64,000 nt of DNA from Ectopseudomonas mendocina (GTDB lineage: Bacteria > Pseudomonadota > Gammaproteobacteria > Pseudomonadales > Pseudomonadaceae), in assembly GCF_007049795.1 (NCBI RefSeq), contig NZ_SCFY01000010.1, positions 1-64,000 of the forward strand, in the 5' to 3' direction. Each line of letters starts with the position of its first letter. The stretch's first letter is position 1. Shown here piece by piece: positions 1-7,218 of the stretch. The notes below the pieces were generated by a model. That model made no database searches. It was not told the DNA's origin and saw only the letters and a list, made by a program, of their open reading frames with translations. A program made the translations under genes and the position numbers.

Positions 1-97
1 CCAGCGGCGACATAGCACGCTGGGGCACATCAGCCCGCAAGCCTACGAGGCCCGGATGAGTGCTTGAAACTGTGTCCACGGTTGCTGGGCAAGATCA
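1..97 (+). mobile_element. Right end of an IS3-family insertion sequence (partial)
   Basis: The first bases encode the last residues of an OrfB-type transposase. They are followed by about 30 non-coding bases ending in TTGCTGGGCAAGATCA at 82-97. IS3-family elements usually end in TCA, so the element probably ends at 97. The sequence directly after it is the 3' part of a TRAP binding-protein gene in a continuous reading frame, which supports an insertion into that gene. The left end lies outside the window, so the target duplication cannot be checked. The exact boundary is an inference, good to a few bases. Confidence 0.72.
2..67 (+). CDS. IS3-family transposase OrfB, C-terminal end (partial)
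   Basis: The frame starting at base 2 reads QRRHSTLGHISPQAYEARM and stops with TGA at 65-67. The RRHSTLG..SP..YE signature is the usual extreme C-terminus of the DDE integrase-type OrfB of IS3-family elements, just after the catalytic core. Only 21 codons fall in the window, so the catalytic residues and the OrfA frameshift cannot be seen. The gene belongs to the element interrupting dctP and is read in the same direction as the host gene. Confidence 0.75.
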   Translation, partial: QRRHSTLGHISPQAYEARMSA

Positions 98-382
98 CAT
101 CACCTGATCCTCCCCGAACCGCTGCTGATGTCCAAGACCACCTGGAGCAAGCTGACTGCGGATCAGCAAGCACTGATCAAGAAGCTGGCCAAAGAAGCCC
201 AGCTGGAAGAGCGCGACCTGTGGGTTGCCAAGGAAAAGGCCAGCGACGAGAAGCTCAAGGCTGAAGGCGTCGAGTTCATCGAAGTCGACACCAAGCCGTT
301 CTACGACGCTACCGCCCCGGTACGTGAGAAGTACGGTGCTCAGTTCGCCGACCTGATCAAGCGCATCGAAGCCGTTCAGTAA
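98..382 (+). pseudogene. dctP: 3' fragment of a TRAP-transporter periplasmic binding protein (dctP-like), cut by the IS
   Basis: The frame from 98 reads HHLILPEPLLMSKTTWSKL and continues to a stop at 380-382, giving about 94 residues. This resembles the C-terminal lobe of DctP/TRAP solute-binding receptors (the LxxxEAQxEERxLW helix region). An intact receptor has about 330 residues and a signal peptide; both are missing here because the IS3-type element abuts the fragment. The ATG at 128 is internal and is unlikely to give a working product. The gene is 59 bp upstream of the dctQ-like permease, the usual dctPQM order. The fragment and the boundary are seen; loss of transport is inferred. Confidence 0.8.
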
Positions 383-441
383 TCCACGCGCAAGCGCGCG
401 GCGCCGGCATCTCGCCTGCGCCGCGCAACCGGTGAAGTCTC

Positions 442-969
442 ATGAAAAACCTGGTTCTGGGCGTCAATGACGCCATCTACCGTGCCTGTATCGCGACCGC
501 CGGCCTGGCGATCGTGATCATGGCCACGATCATCCCCTGGGGCGTCTTCAGCCGTTATGTGCTGGGTCAAGGGCTGGGCTGGCCCGAGCCCATTTCAGTG
601 CTATTGATGGTGCTGTTCACCTTCGTCGGTGCCGCTGCCGGCTACCGCGCGAGTGCCCACATGGCCGTGACCTCACTGACCGATCGCCTGCCTCAAACAC
701 TGGAGCCGCTGATCACGCTTTTCGTGCGCCTGGTCATGGGCGGCATCGCGCTGTTCATGCTGATCTGGGGTTACAAGCTCTGCGCAGCGACCTGGAACCA
801 GTACCTCAGCACACTGCCTTCGGTACGCGTCGGCATCAGCTACATGCCCATTCCGGTGGGCGGTTTCATCACCCTCCTGTTCGTCATCGAACAACTGTTG
901 TACGGCGATCAACACAAGCGCCGTGCCGTCGACTTCGAACACACTGAAGATTCCAAGGAGGCAGTGTAA
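442..969 (+). CDS. dctQ: TRAP transporter small permease (DctQ-like)
   Basis: A 175-residue integral membrane protein with four hydrophobic helices, at about residues 12-35, 48-68, 90-112 and 128-150, the standard layout of the DctQ subunit. In TRAP transporters this subunit pairs with the large DctM permease and both depend on a periplasmic receptor to deliver substrate. The stop codon touches the dctM start at 970, so the two are co-translated. The cognate receptor just upstream is broken by an IS. The substrate is unknown; the nearby FCD regulator and aldose epimerase make a sugar acid as plausible as a C4-dicarboxylate. Confidence 0.85.
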   Translation: MKNLVLGVNDAIYRACIATAGLAIVIMATIIPWGVFSRYVLGQGLGWPEPISVLLMVLFTFVGAAAGYRASAHMAVTSLTDRLPQTLEPLITLFVRLVMGGIALFMLIWGYKLCAATWNQYLSTLPSVRVGISYMPIPVGGFITLLFVIEQLLYGDQHKRRAVDFEHTEDSKEAV

Positions 970-2250
970 ATGGATGCCGCCATTCTCCTGGGCAGTTTTA
1001 TTGTCCTTATCCTGCTGCGCGTTCCGGTTGCTTATTCGCTCGGCGTTTCCGCGCTGATCGGCGCCTGGTGGATCGATATCCCCCTGCATGCCGTGATGAT
1101 CCAGATCTCCGGCGGCGTGAACAAATTCTCCCTGCTGGCCATTCCGTTCTTCGTCCTGGCCGGCGCGATCATGGCCGAAGGAGGTATGGCTCGCCGCCTG
1201 GTGGCGTTCGCCGGGGTGCTGGTCGGTTTTGTCCGTGGCGGCCTGTCACTGGTCAACATCACCGCCTCGACCTTCTTCGGTGCCATCTCCGGCTCCTCCC
1301 TGGCCGATACCGCCTCGGTCGGTTCGGTGCTGATCCCGGAAATGGAAAAGAAAGGCTACCCGCGCGAGTTTTCCACTGCGGTCACCGTGTCCGGTTCGGT
1401 GCAAGCACTGCTTACTCCGCCCAGCCACAACTCGGTGATCTATTCACTGGCCGCTGGCGGCACAGTGTCCATCGCCGCGCTGTTCGTGGCCGGTATCGGC
1501 CCGGGTCTGTTGATGAGTGCAACCCTGGCCACGCTGTGCCTGTGGTTCGCCAAGAAACGTAACTACCCGAAAGGCGAAGTCATTCCGCTGCGCCAGGCGA
1601 TCAAGATCTGCGTGGAAGCGCTGTGGGGCCTGATGACCATGTTCATCATCCTCGGCGGCATTCTCTCCGGCATCTTCACCGCCACCGAGTCCGCTGCGGT
1701 GGCCGTGATCTGGGCCTTCTTCGTGACCATGTTCATCTACCGCGACTACAAGTGGCGTGAACTGCCGAAGATGCTGCACCGCACCGTGCGGACACTGTCG
1801 ATCGTGATGATCCTCATCGCCTTCGCCGCCGCGTTCGGCTACATCATGACCCTGATGCAGATTCCGTCGAAGATCACCACTGCGTTCCTGGCCTTCTCGG
1901 ACAACCGCTACGTGATCCTGATGTGCGTGAACTTCATGTTGCTGGTGCTGGGCACGCTGATGGACATGGCTCCGCTGATCCTGATCCTCACCCCGATCCT
2001 GCTGCCTGTCGTCACCTCTTTCGGTGTAGACCCGGTACACTTCGGCATGATCATGCTGGTCAACCTGGGTATCGGCCTGATCACGCCACCGGTAGGGGCT
2101 GTGCTCTTCGTTGGCGCCGCAATCGGCAAGGTCACCATCGAAAACACCGTGAAGGCACTGCTGCCGTTCTACGTGGCACTGTTCATGGTGCTGATGTTGG
2201 TGACTTACGTCCCGGCTATCTCGCTGTGGCTGCCGAGCGTCGTGCTCTGA
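970..2250 (+). CDS. dctM: TRAP transporter large permease (DctM-like)
   Basis: A 426-residue polytopic membrane protein of the DctM/SiaM large-subunit family, which carries out Na+-driven uptake. Typical stretches are visible: FSLLAIPFFVLAGAIM near residue 53, FFGAISGSSLADTASVG near 103, and GIGLITPPVGAVLFVGAA near 362. The start is an ATG directly after the dctQ stop, with AAGGAGG about ten bases upstream overlapping the end of dctQ. A hairpin with a T-run follows the gene, so this is the last gene of the dctPQM operon. It is intact, although its receptor gene is disrupted, so it is either an orphan or served by a receptor elsewhere. Confidence 0.9.
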   Translation: MDAAILLGSFIVLILLRVPVAYSLGVSALIGAWWIDIPLHAVMIQISGGVNKFSLLAIPFFVLAGAIMAEGGMARRLVAFAGVLVGFVRGGLSLVNITASTFFGAISGSSLADTASVGSVLIPEMEKKGYPREFSTAVTVSGSVQALLTPPSHNSVIYSLAAGGTVSIAALFVAGIGPGLLMSATLATLCLWFAKKRNYPKGEVIPLRQAIKICVEALWGLMTMFIILGGILSGIFTATESAAVAVIWAFFVTMFIYRDYKWRELPKMLHRTVRTLSIVMILIAFAAAFGYIMTLMQIPSKITTAFLAFSDNRYVILMCVNFMLLVLGTLMDMAPLILILTPILLPVVTSFGVDPVHFGMIMLVNLGIGLITPPVGAVLFVGAAIGKVTIENTVKALLPFYVALFMVLMLVTYVPAISLWLPSVVL

Positions 2251-2273
2251 CAGCAACCCGGGCACTGAACGAC

Positions 2274-2300
2274 AACGCCGCTCAATCGGGCGGCGTTTTG
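2274..2300 (+). terminator. Rho-independent terminator of dctQM
   Basis: Perfect 8-bp stem AACGCCGC / GCGGCGTT (2274-2281 and 2290-2297) with an 8-base loop, followed by a short T-rich stretch, 24 bp after the dctM stop. Confidence 0.75.
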
Positions 2301-2342
2301 CTTCAGGGCCTGATTTCAAGATCATGACAACAGGATTTCGTC

Positions 2343-3248
2343 ATGCAAGGTTCCACCCCGTTTCCGCGTCACATCGCCGTCCTGATTCTCGCCACACTGG
2401 CTTGCTCGTTCGCGGGCAACCACATCGCTGCGCGGATCGCCTTTGACCACGACACCGGACTGCTGCTGGCAATGCTCGCGCGTGCCGGCGTGACGCTGGT
2501 CGCGCTGGCCGCCTTGGTACTGTGGCGACGTGAATCGCTGAAACTGGGTCGCGCTACCTGGGGCTGGCAAATCCTGCTGGGCCTGCTGATCGCCATCCAG
2601 AGCTTCTGCATCTACTCGGCGGTGGCGCGTATTCCAGTGGCGCTGGCACTGCTGGTGGTCAACCTTTCGCCGATCCTGCTGGCTTTGCTCACCTGGGCGC
2701 TCGGCGGTGCGGCGCCAACCCGCCAGGCGCTGGCCATCATGGGCGTGATTCTCTTCGGCCTGGTGCTGGTGCTCGATGTTCCGGGTCGCCTGGCCAGCGC
2801 CGATGCGCCAGATGGTGAGTGGGTCGCCGGCATCCTGTTCAGCCTGACCGCAGCCGCCGTGTTCGCCGTGGCGCTATGGATCACCGAAAATCGCCTGTCG
2901 AAAATTGCCGGCTCGGTGCGCAGCATGCTGACCCTGGCGGTGGTGTTCAGCGCCTCGACCCTGCTGGGTAGCAGCGGCCTGATTCCGGGCGGCCTTATTA
3001 TGCCCAACGCCAGCGCTGGCTGGATCGCACTGGCCTGCCTGGTGCTGCTCTACGGCGCGGCCTTCTCCACCCTGTTCATCTGCATGCCGCGCCTGAACAT
3101 CGCGCGCAATGCACCCGTGATGAACATGGAGCCGGTGGCCGGCATGATCCTGGGTTGGCTGGTTCTGGGTCAGGTACTGGGGGCGTTGCAGGTCGTCGGT
3201 GGTCTGATCGTGGTCGGCGGCATCGTCGCCCTGGCCTACCGCCGCTAG
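2343..3248 (+). CDS. DMT-superfamily transporter (EamA family)
   Basis: A 301-residue protein with ten predicted hydrophobic helices arranged as two EamA repeats (about residues 8-140 and 155-295). This is the usual size and layout of drug/metabolite exporters of the RhaT/YdcZ type. The second repeat contains the typical NMEPVAGMILGWLVLGQ motif near residue 260. It has its own promoter space after the dctM terminator and ends at a strong bidirectional terminator shared with the convergent FCD regulator. The substrate cannot be predicted; members export amino acids, metabolites or drugs. Confidence 0.85.
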   Translation: MQGSTPFPRHIAVLILATLACSFAGNHIAARIAFDHDTGLLLAMLARAGVTLVALAALVLWRRESLKLGRATWGWQILLGLLIAIQSFCIYSAVARIPVALALLVVNLSPILLALLTWALGGAAPTRQALAIMGVILFGLVLVLDVPGRLASADAPDGEWVAGILFSLTAAAVFAVALWITENRLSKIAGSVRSMLTLAVVFSASTLLGSSGLIPGGLIMPNASAGWIALACLVLLYGAAFSTLFICMPRLNIARNAPVMNMEPVAGMILGWLVLGQVLGALQVVGGLIVVGGIVALAYRR

Positions 3249-3284
3249 ATGGCGGCATGCGCGTCCAGTTTTCCCTACCGCTAA

Positions 3285-3319
3285 AATGCACTCGGCGGCT
3301 CAAGGCCGCCGAGTGCATT
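3285..3319. terminator. Bidirectional terminator between the EamA gene and the GntR regulator
   Basis: A perfect 15-bp inverted repeat, AATGCACTCGGCGGC / GCCGCCGAGTGCATT, with a 5-base loop. It lies between two convergent genes. There is no long T-run on either side, so it may act as a mutual stop rather than a classic intrinsic terminator. Confidence 0.65.
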
Positions 3320-3328
3320 GAACAGGTT

Positions 3329-4084
3329 TCAGCCGTGCAGCGCTTCAGCCTCGGCCGCTTCGTGCGCCTGACGCAGACGCTCGCGGCTATTGGTCAGGTG
3401 CAGGCGCATCGCTGCCCGCGCCGCCTCGGCATCCTGGCGCGCGATGGCTTCGAAGATCTGCTCATGCTCGCGCTCCAGGCGCGCCATGTAGTGGGTCTGA
3501 TCATCACGCGCCAAGCTGGCGGAATTGACCCGGGTACGCGGGATGATGCTGGTGCCCAGGTGACTGAGAATATCGGTGAAGTAGCGGTTGCCAGTGGCCT
3601 CGGCAATACGCAGATGAAAATGGAAGTCCGAGGAAACTGCATCGCTGGCATGCATCGCACTCTCGTTGATGGCATCCAGTGCCTCGCGAATGGCCTTCAG
3701 CTGGACATCATTACGACGCTGAGCAGCCATCCCGGCAGACTCCACCTCAAGGCTGATACGCAGCTCAAGAATGGCCAGCACATCGCGCAAGGTGACGATG
3801 GTTGCCGGGTCGATGCGAAAACCACTGGCACTCGGCGTATCCAACACGAAGGTGCCGATGCCGTGACGAGTCTCGACCAGGCCAGCGGCCTGCAAACGCG
3901 ACAACGCCTCGCGCACCACGGTACGACTGACGCCCTGCTCTTCCATGATCGCCGACTCTGTCGGCAGCTTCTCACCGCGCTTGATCAACCCATCGCGAAT
4001 GCGCTGCGACAGATCGGCTACCAGTTCCTGAGCCAGACTGCGGTGCTTGCGACGAGCACGAGGTTGAGCGTTTTGCATTTCCAT
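3329..4084 (-). CDS. FadR-subfamily GntR transcriptional regulator (FCD domain)
   Basis: A 251-residue regulator. The N-terminal winged helix-turn-helix (about residues 14-82) contains the GntR signature KLPTESAIMEEQGVSRTVVREAL. The C-terminal all-helical FCD ligand domain (about 100-235) contains conserved acidic and histidine positions (DFHFHLRIAEATGN, EHEQIFEAI) that bind a metal and an organic acid in this family. It is convergent with the EamA gene and divergent from the aldose epimerase. Homologs of this type commonly control sugar-acid or short organic-acid catabolism; here the target is inferred to be the epimerase and/or the TRAP operon. Confidence 0.85.
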   Translation of the reverse strand: MEMQNAQPRARRKHRSLAQELVADLSQRIRDGLIKRGEKLPTESAIMEEQGVSRTVVREALSRLQAAGLVETRHGIGTFVLDTPSASGFRIDPATIVTLRDVLAILELRISLEVESAGMAAQRRNDVQLKAIREALDAINESAMHASDAVSSDFHFHLRIAEATGNRYFTDILSHLGTSIIPRTRVNSASLARDDQTHYMARLEREHEQIFEAIARQDAEAARAAMRLHLTNSRERLRQAHEAAEAEALHG

Positions 4085-4191
4085 GGCGGACGAGTTCTCG
4101 AATTAAGACTTGAGGCTTTGCCGTAATGATAGCCTAGCAGTTGTACGATGACACTATGAATTCCCGACAATTAAAGCCCTAGGAGCGTCAA
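4085..4191. promoter_or_regulatory. Divergent promoter region between the FCD regulator and the aldose epimerase
   Basis: 107 bp between two divergent starts. It contains AGTTGTACGATGACA (4139-4153), which resembles the TTGTnnnACnA-type sites bound by FCD regulators, and an AT-rich stretch TAATGATAG (4123-4131) that could hold a -10 element. The operator is a guess from family knowledge. AGGAGCG at 4181-4187 is the epimerase ribosome binding site. Confidence 0.35.
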
Positions 4192-5067
4192 ATGCCAACG
4201 ACTCTGCTGACTCTGAGCGATAACGTGACACAGTTGACTCTCGCCCCGGAACTGGGTGCAAGCCTGGTCAACTGGGTGCGCCTGAGCGACGGTCAGCCGC
4301 TGTTGCGCCACAGTGACGATCTGGCGCTGGCCACCTCCAATCCTCGGCGCCTGGCCTGCTACCCACTGCTGCCCTGGTCCAACCGCATCGGCGGGGGCGG
4401 TTTCGCTACGCCTAGCGGCTGGCAAGCACTGAATGCCAACACCGAACACGAAGCACTGCCGATACACGGTAGTGCCTGGCAACAACACTGGCAGGTAGTC
4501 GATGTGACGTCCGACAGCGCCAGTCTGGAACTGCACAGCCAATCGCCTTTTCCCTATCGCGCCAATTTCCACATACAACTAACTGACGGCTGCCTGCGAC
4601 TGACGTTACAAGCCACCCATCTTGGCGAGCAGCCCACCTGGTACGGACTCGGCCTGCATCCTTATCTGCCGCGAACTGCGCATACACGCGTACAAGCGCA
4701 AGCAGGCGGCGTCTGGTTATGCGGTGAAGACAAACTGTCCAGTCAGTGGGTCGAATTACCGCAGGCCTGGAACTTCACCGAGCCCACCTTGTTGCCACAG
4801 CAACTTGTCGATAATGCCTTTACCCACTGGCCCGGCAAGGCGCTTATCATTCAAGCAGACGCCGGTTATCAGCTAGTCTGCGAGGCGGAGGGCTGCGATG
4901 TGTTTCTATTGTTCTGCCCAGAGGCACAGAATTTCTTCTGTTTCGAACCCGTTACCCATCCGGTAAACGCCCATCATTTACCGGGGCAGCCTGGGCTAAA
5001 GCGGCTGGCAGCGAAGGAAAGCTGCCAGATGAGTTTCAGCCTGCATTATCAGGCGCTTGTGGGCTGA
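4192..5067 (+). CDS. Aldose 1-epimerase (galactose mutarotase-like)
   Basis: A 291-residue soluble protein of the galactose mutarotase fold, which interconverts alpha and beta anomers of aldoses. The family's functional residues are in place: R65 in the WSNRIGGG motif, His92 (PIHGSAW), His156 (GLHPYLPR), and the base Glu252 (FEPVTHPVNA). There is no signal peptide, so the protein is cytoplasmic. It is a single gene divergent from the FCD regulator, which suggests joint control. The sugar is not identifiable. Codon use is somewhat less GC-biased than in the neighbours. The start at 4192 is supported by AGGAGCG just upstream. Confidence 0.88.
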   Translation: MPTTLLTLSDNVTQLTLAPELGASLVNWVRLSDGQPLLRHSDDLALATSNPRRLACYPLLPWSNRIGGGGFATPSGWQALNANTEHEALPIHGSAWQQHWQVVDVTSDSASLELHSQSPFPYRANFHIQLTDGCLRLTLQATHLGEQPTWYGLGLHPYLPRTAHTRVQAQAGGVWLCGEDKLSSQWVELPQAWNFTEPTLLPQQLVDNAFTHWPGKALIIQADAGYQLVCEAEGCDVFLLFCPEAQNFFCFEPVTHPVNAHHLPGQPGLKRLAAKESCQMSFSLHYQALVG

Positions 5068-5311
5068 TTACTGGACATTCAAAAGGCGTTGGTGATAATA
5101 CCCGCCAGTTGCTCCATGCAACTTTTCTCGAAAAAAACTTACAAATAGATAAGTAACTGAAGAGAAAAGAGAAAGATGCAAAGCGTGGAACTTTGCAAAT
5201 TTTTCTCCCAGCCGACCAAGGCGAAGCACTTTAGATTGATCCCTCAGCGCAACAATGAAACCTCGCGTTTCAGCTGTCGTGTGGGCCGATCACAACCTAC
5301 AGGTAAAAACA

Positions 5312-5530
5312 GTGACGAAAGACGAACTGCGCGCCGAACTCGAGCGCCAGGCGCAGCGTTACAAGGATGTATACGGCGGCGAGGTCATTACCTACGCCGC
5401 TCAACCGGACCCCGACCGCAAACCCTGGCGCAAGAAACCCAGCCTGCTCGACCAGGCCTTCGATAAAGAAATCGAGAAAATCGAGAAGGAACGCCTGGAA
5501 AAGAAAGAAGCCGCCAGCGAATACGACTGA
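5312..5530 (+). CDS. Conserved small hypothetical protein
   Basis: A 72-residue charged, mostly helical protein beginning VTKDELRAELERQAQRYKD and ending in a Lys/Glu-rich coiled-coil-like tail (about residues 48-70). I chose the GTG at 5312 because AGG lies 8 bases upstream and the protein pattern looks conserved from this point. An in-frame ATG at 5255 has no ribosome binding site and would add 19 residues. The gene is followed by a hairpin and then the convergent YjgR-like ATPase. No domain of known function is recognised. Confidence 0.65.
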   Translation: MTKDELRAELERQAQRYKDVYGGEVITYAAQPDPDRKPWRKKPSLLDQAFDKEIEKIEKERLEKKEAASEYD

Positions 5531-5545
5531 CGCCCCGAGGGCGCA

Positions 5546-5572
5546 TTGCAGCCGCGCGAAACGCGGCTGCAA
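5546..5572. terminator. Hairpin between convergent genes
   Basis: Perfect 11-bp inverted repeat TTGCAGCCGCG / CGCGGCTGCAA with a 5-base loop, between the 5312-5530 gene and the convergent ATPase. It lacks a T-run on both strands. Confidence 0.5.
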
Positions 5573-5578
5573 GTAACT

Positions 5579-7063
5579 TCAGCGCTTCTTGCCTCCCATA
5601 AGCGACCCCATCAAGCCCCGCACCAGTTGCCGACCGAGTTGATTGGCCGCTTGCCGCAGGGCGCTCTTCATCGCACCGCCGAGCAAGTCGCCCGCCATCT
5701 GTCCAAGCCCTTGCTCCTGCGCTGCGGGCTTGCCCTTGGTACTCGATTGCGCGGATACCTCAGCGGATGCCTGCGCAGCACGAGCAGTGAGCAGCTCATA
5801 GGCCGACTCGCGGTCGATGGGTTTGTCGTAACGCCCAGCCAAGGGTGATTGACGCACCAACGCCGCACGCTCGGACTCATTCAACGGGCCGATGCGCGAT
5901 TGCGGCGGAGCGATGGCCACTCGCTGAACCATGGCCGGCGTGCCATTCTCCTCCAGCGTACCGACCAGCGCCTCGCCAATCCCCAACTCGGTGAGCACGC
6001 TGAGCGTGCTGAACGCCGGGTTCGGGCGAAAACCGTCAGCCACTGCCCGCAGGGATTTCTGTTCCTTGGCGGTGAAAGCACGCAGGCCGTGCTGGATGCG
6101 CAACCCCAACTGGGCCAGGACATCGTCCGGCAGATCGCTCGGCGACTGGGTGACGAAATACACCCCGACGCCCTTGGAGCGAATCAGCCGCACCACTTGT
6201 TCAAGACGTTCCTGCAGGGCCTTTGGGGTGCCCTGAAAGAGCAGATGCGCCTCGTCGAAGAACAACGCCAGTACCGGCTTATCGGCGTCGCCACGTTCCG
6301 GCAGTTGCTCGAACAGTTCCGCCAACAGCCACAACAGGAAGGTCGCATAAACCTTGGGCGCCTCATGAACCAGGCGGGAGGCATCGAGCAGGTGCACACG
6401 ACCGCGGCCGTCGCGGTCAGGGTGCAACAGATCTTCGAGCTGCAGCGCAGGCTCGCCGAACAAGGCTTCGGCGCCCTGCTGCTCCAGCCCAGCCAGGCGA
6501 CGCAACAACGCCTGTGCCGAGGTACTGGTGAACAGCGCGCTGTCCTCGCCCAACACCTGCGGACTGTCCTTGAGGTAGCCGAGCAGCTCTTTCAGGTCTT
6601 TCAGGTCGAGCAGCAATAGACCTTCGCGGTCAGCCACCTTGAACGCCGCGTAGAGCGCCGCCTGCTGGCTGTCGGTCAGCTCAAGCAACGCGCCAAGCAG
6701 CAACGGCCCCATCTCGCTGAGGGTGGTACGCAGTGGGTGGCCACTCTGGCCATGCACATCCCACAGTGTCACCGGGTAGGCTTGTGGTTGATGATTCAGC
6801 CAGGGCATGCTGGCGATACGCTCGGCGACCTTGCCCTGCGGCGCACCGGCCGCGCCCAGACCACACAGATCCCCTTTAACGTCAGCAGCGAACACCGCCA
6901 CCCCGGCGTCGCTGAACGTCTCGATCAACCGCTGCAGGGTTACTGTCTTGCCGGTGCCGGTAGCACCCGCAATAAGGCCGTGACGGTTGGCCAGGCGCAA
7001 AGACTGACCAACCGCCTGACCATCACTGCCAGCACCCAATACGAACTGTGAATTCAAAGGCAT
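5579..7063 (-). CDS. yjgR: HerA/YjgR-like P-loop ATPase (DUF853)
   Basis: A 494-residue member of the FtsK/HerA superfamily. Walker A is GATGTGKT at residues 33-40 and Walker B is LFFDEAHLLF near residue 265. The family-typical FVTQSPSDLPDDVLAQLG region follows near residue 304, and an arginine-finger-like GLRIQHGLRAFT segment comes next. The C-terminus (about 430-494) is a low-complexity Gln/Gly-rich tail. Family members are annotated as helicase-like but their role is unsettled. It lies between a small hypothetical gene and a PctA-type chemoreceptor, as in P. aeruginosa from memory. It is transcribed alone on this strand. Confidence 0.88.
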   Translation of the reverse strand: MPLNSQFVLGAGSDGQAVGQSLRLANRHGLIAGATGTGKTVTLQRLIETFSDAGVAVFAADVKGDLCGLGAAGAPQGKVAERIASMPWLNHQPQAYPVTLWDVHGQSGHPLRTTLSEMGPLLLGALLELTDSQQAALYAAFKVADREGLLLLDLKDLKELLGYLKDSPQVLGEDSALFTSTSAQALLRRLAGLEQQGAEALFGEPALQLEDLLHPDRDGRGRVHLLDASRLVHEAPKVYATFLLWLLAELFEQLPERGDADKPVLALFFDEAHLLFQGTPKALQERLEQVVRLIRSKGVGVYFVTQSPSDLPDDVLAQLGLRIQHGLRAFTAKEQKSLRAVADGFRPNPAFSTLSVLTELGIGEALVGTLEENGTPAMVQRVAIAPPQSRIGPLNESERAALVRQSPLAGRYDKPIDRESAYELLTARAAQASAEVSAQSSTKGKPAAQEQGLGQMAGDLLGGAMKSALRQAANQLGRQLVRGLMGSLMGGKKR

Positions 7064-7218
7064 CTTGCCATCCCTCGGGTTAAAGCTTTACTGCAGATAT
7101 ACCGACAAAAAGGCAGAACAAACACCCACTCCCTCTGCCACAACAGCCCACGAAGCGCCCTTGCAGGCGCGCCGTGGAATACAAGACTGGTTCCAGAGCC
7201 ATCCGGACGCAAGACAAC

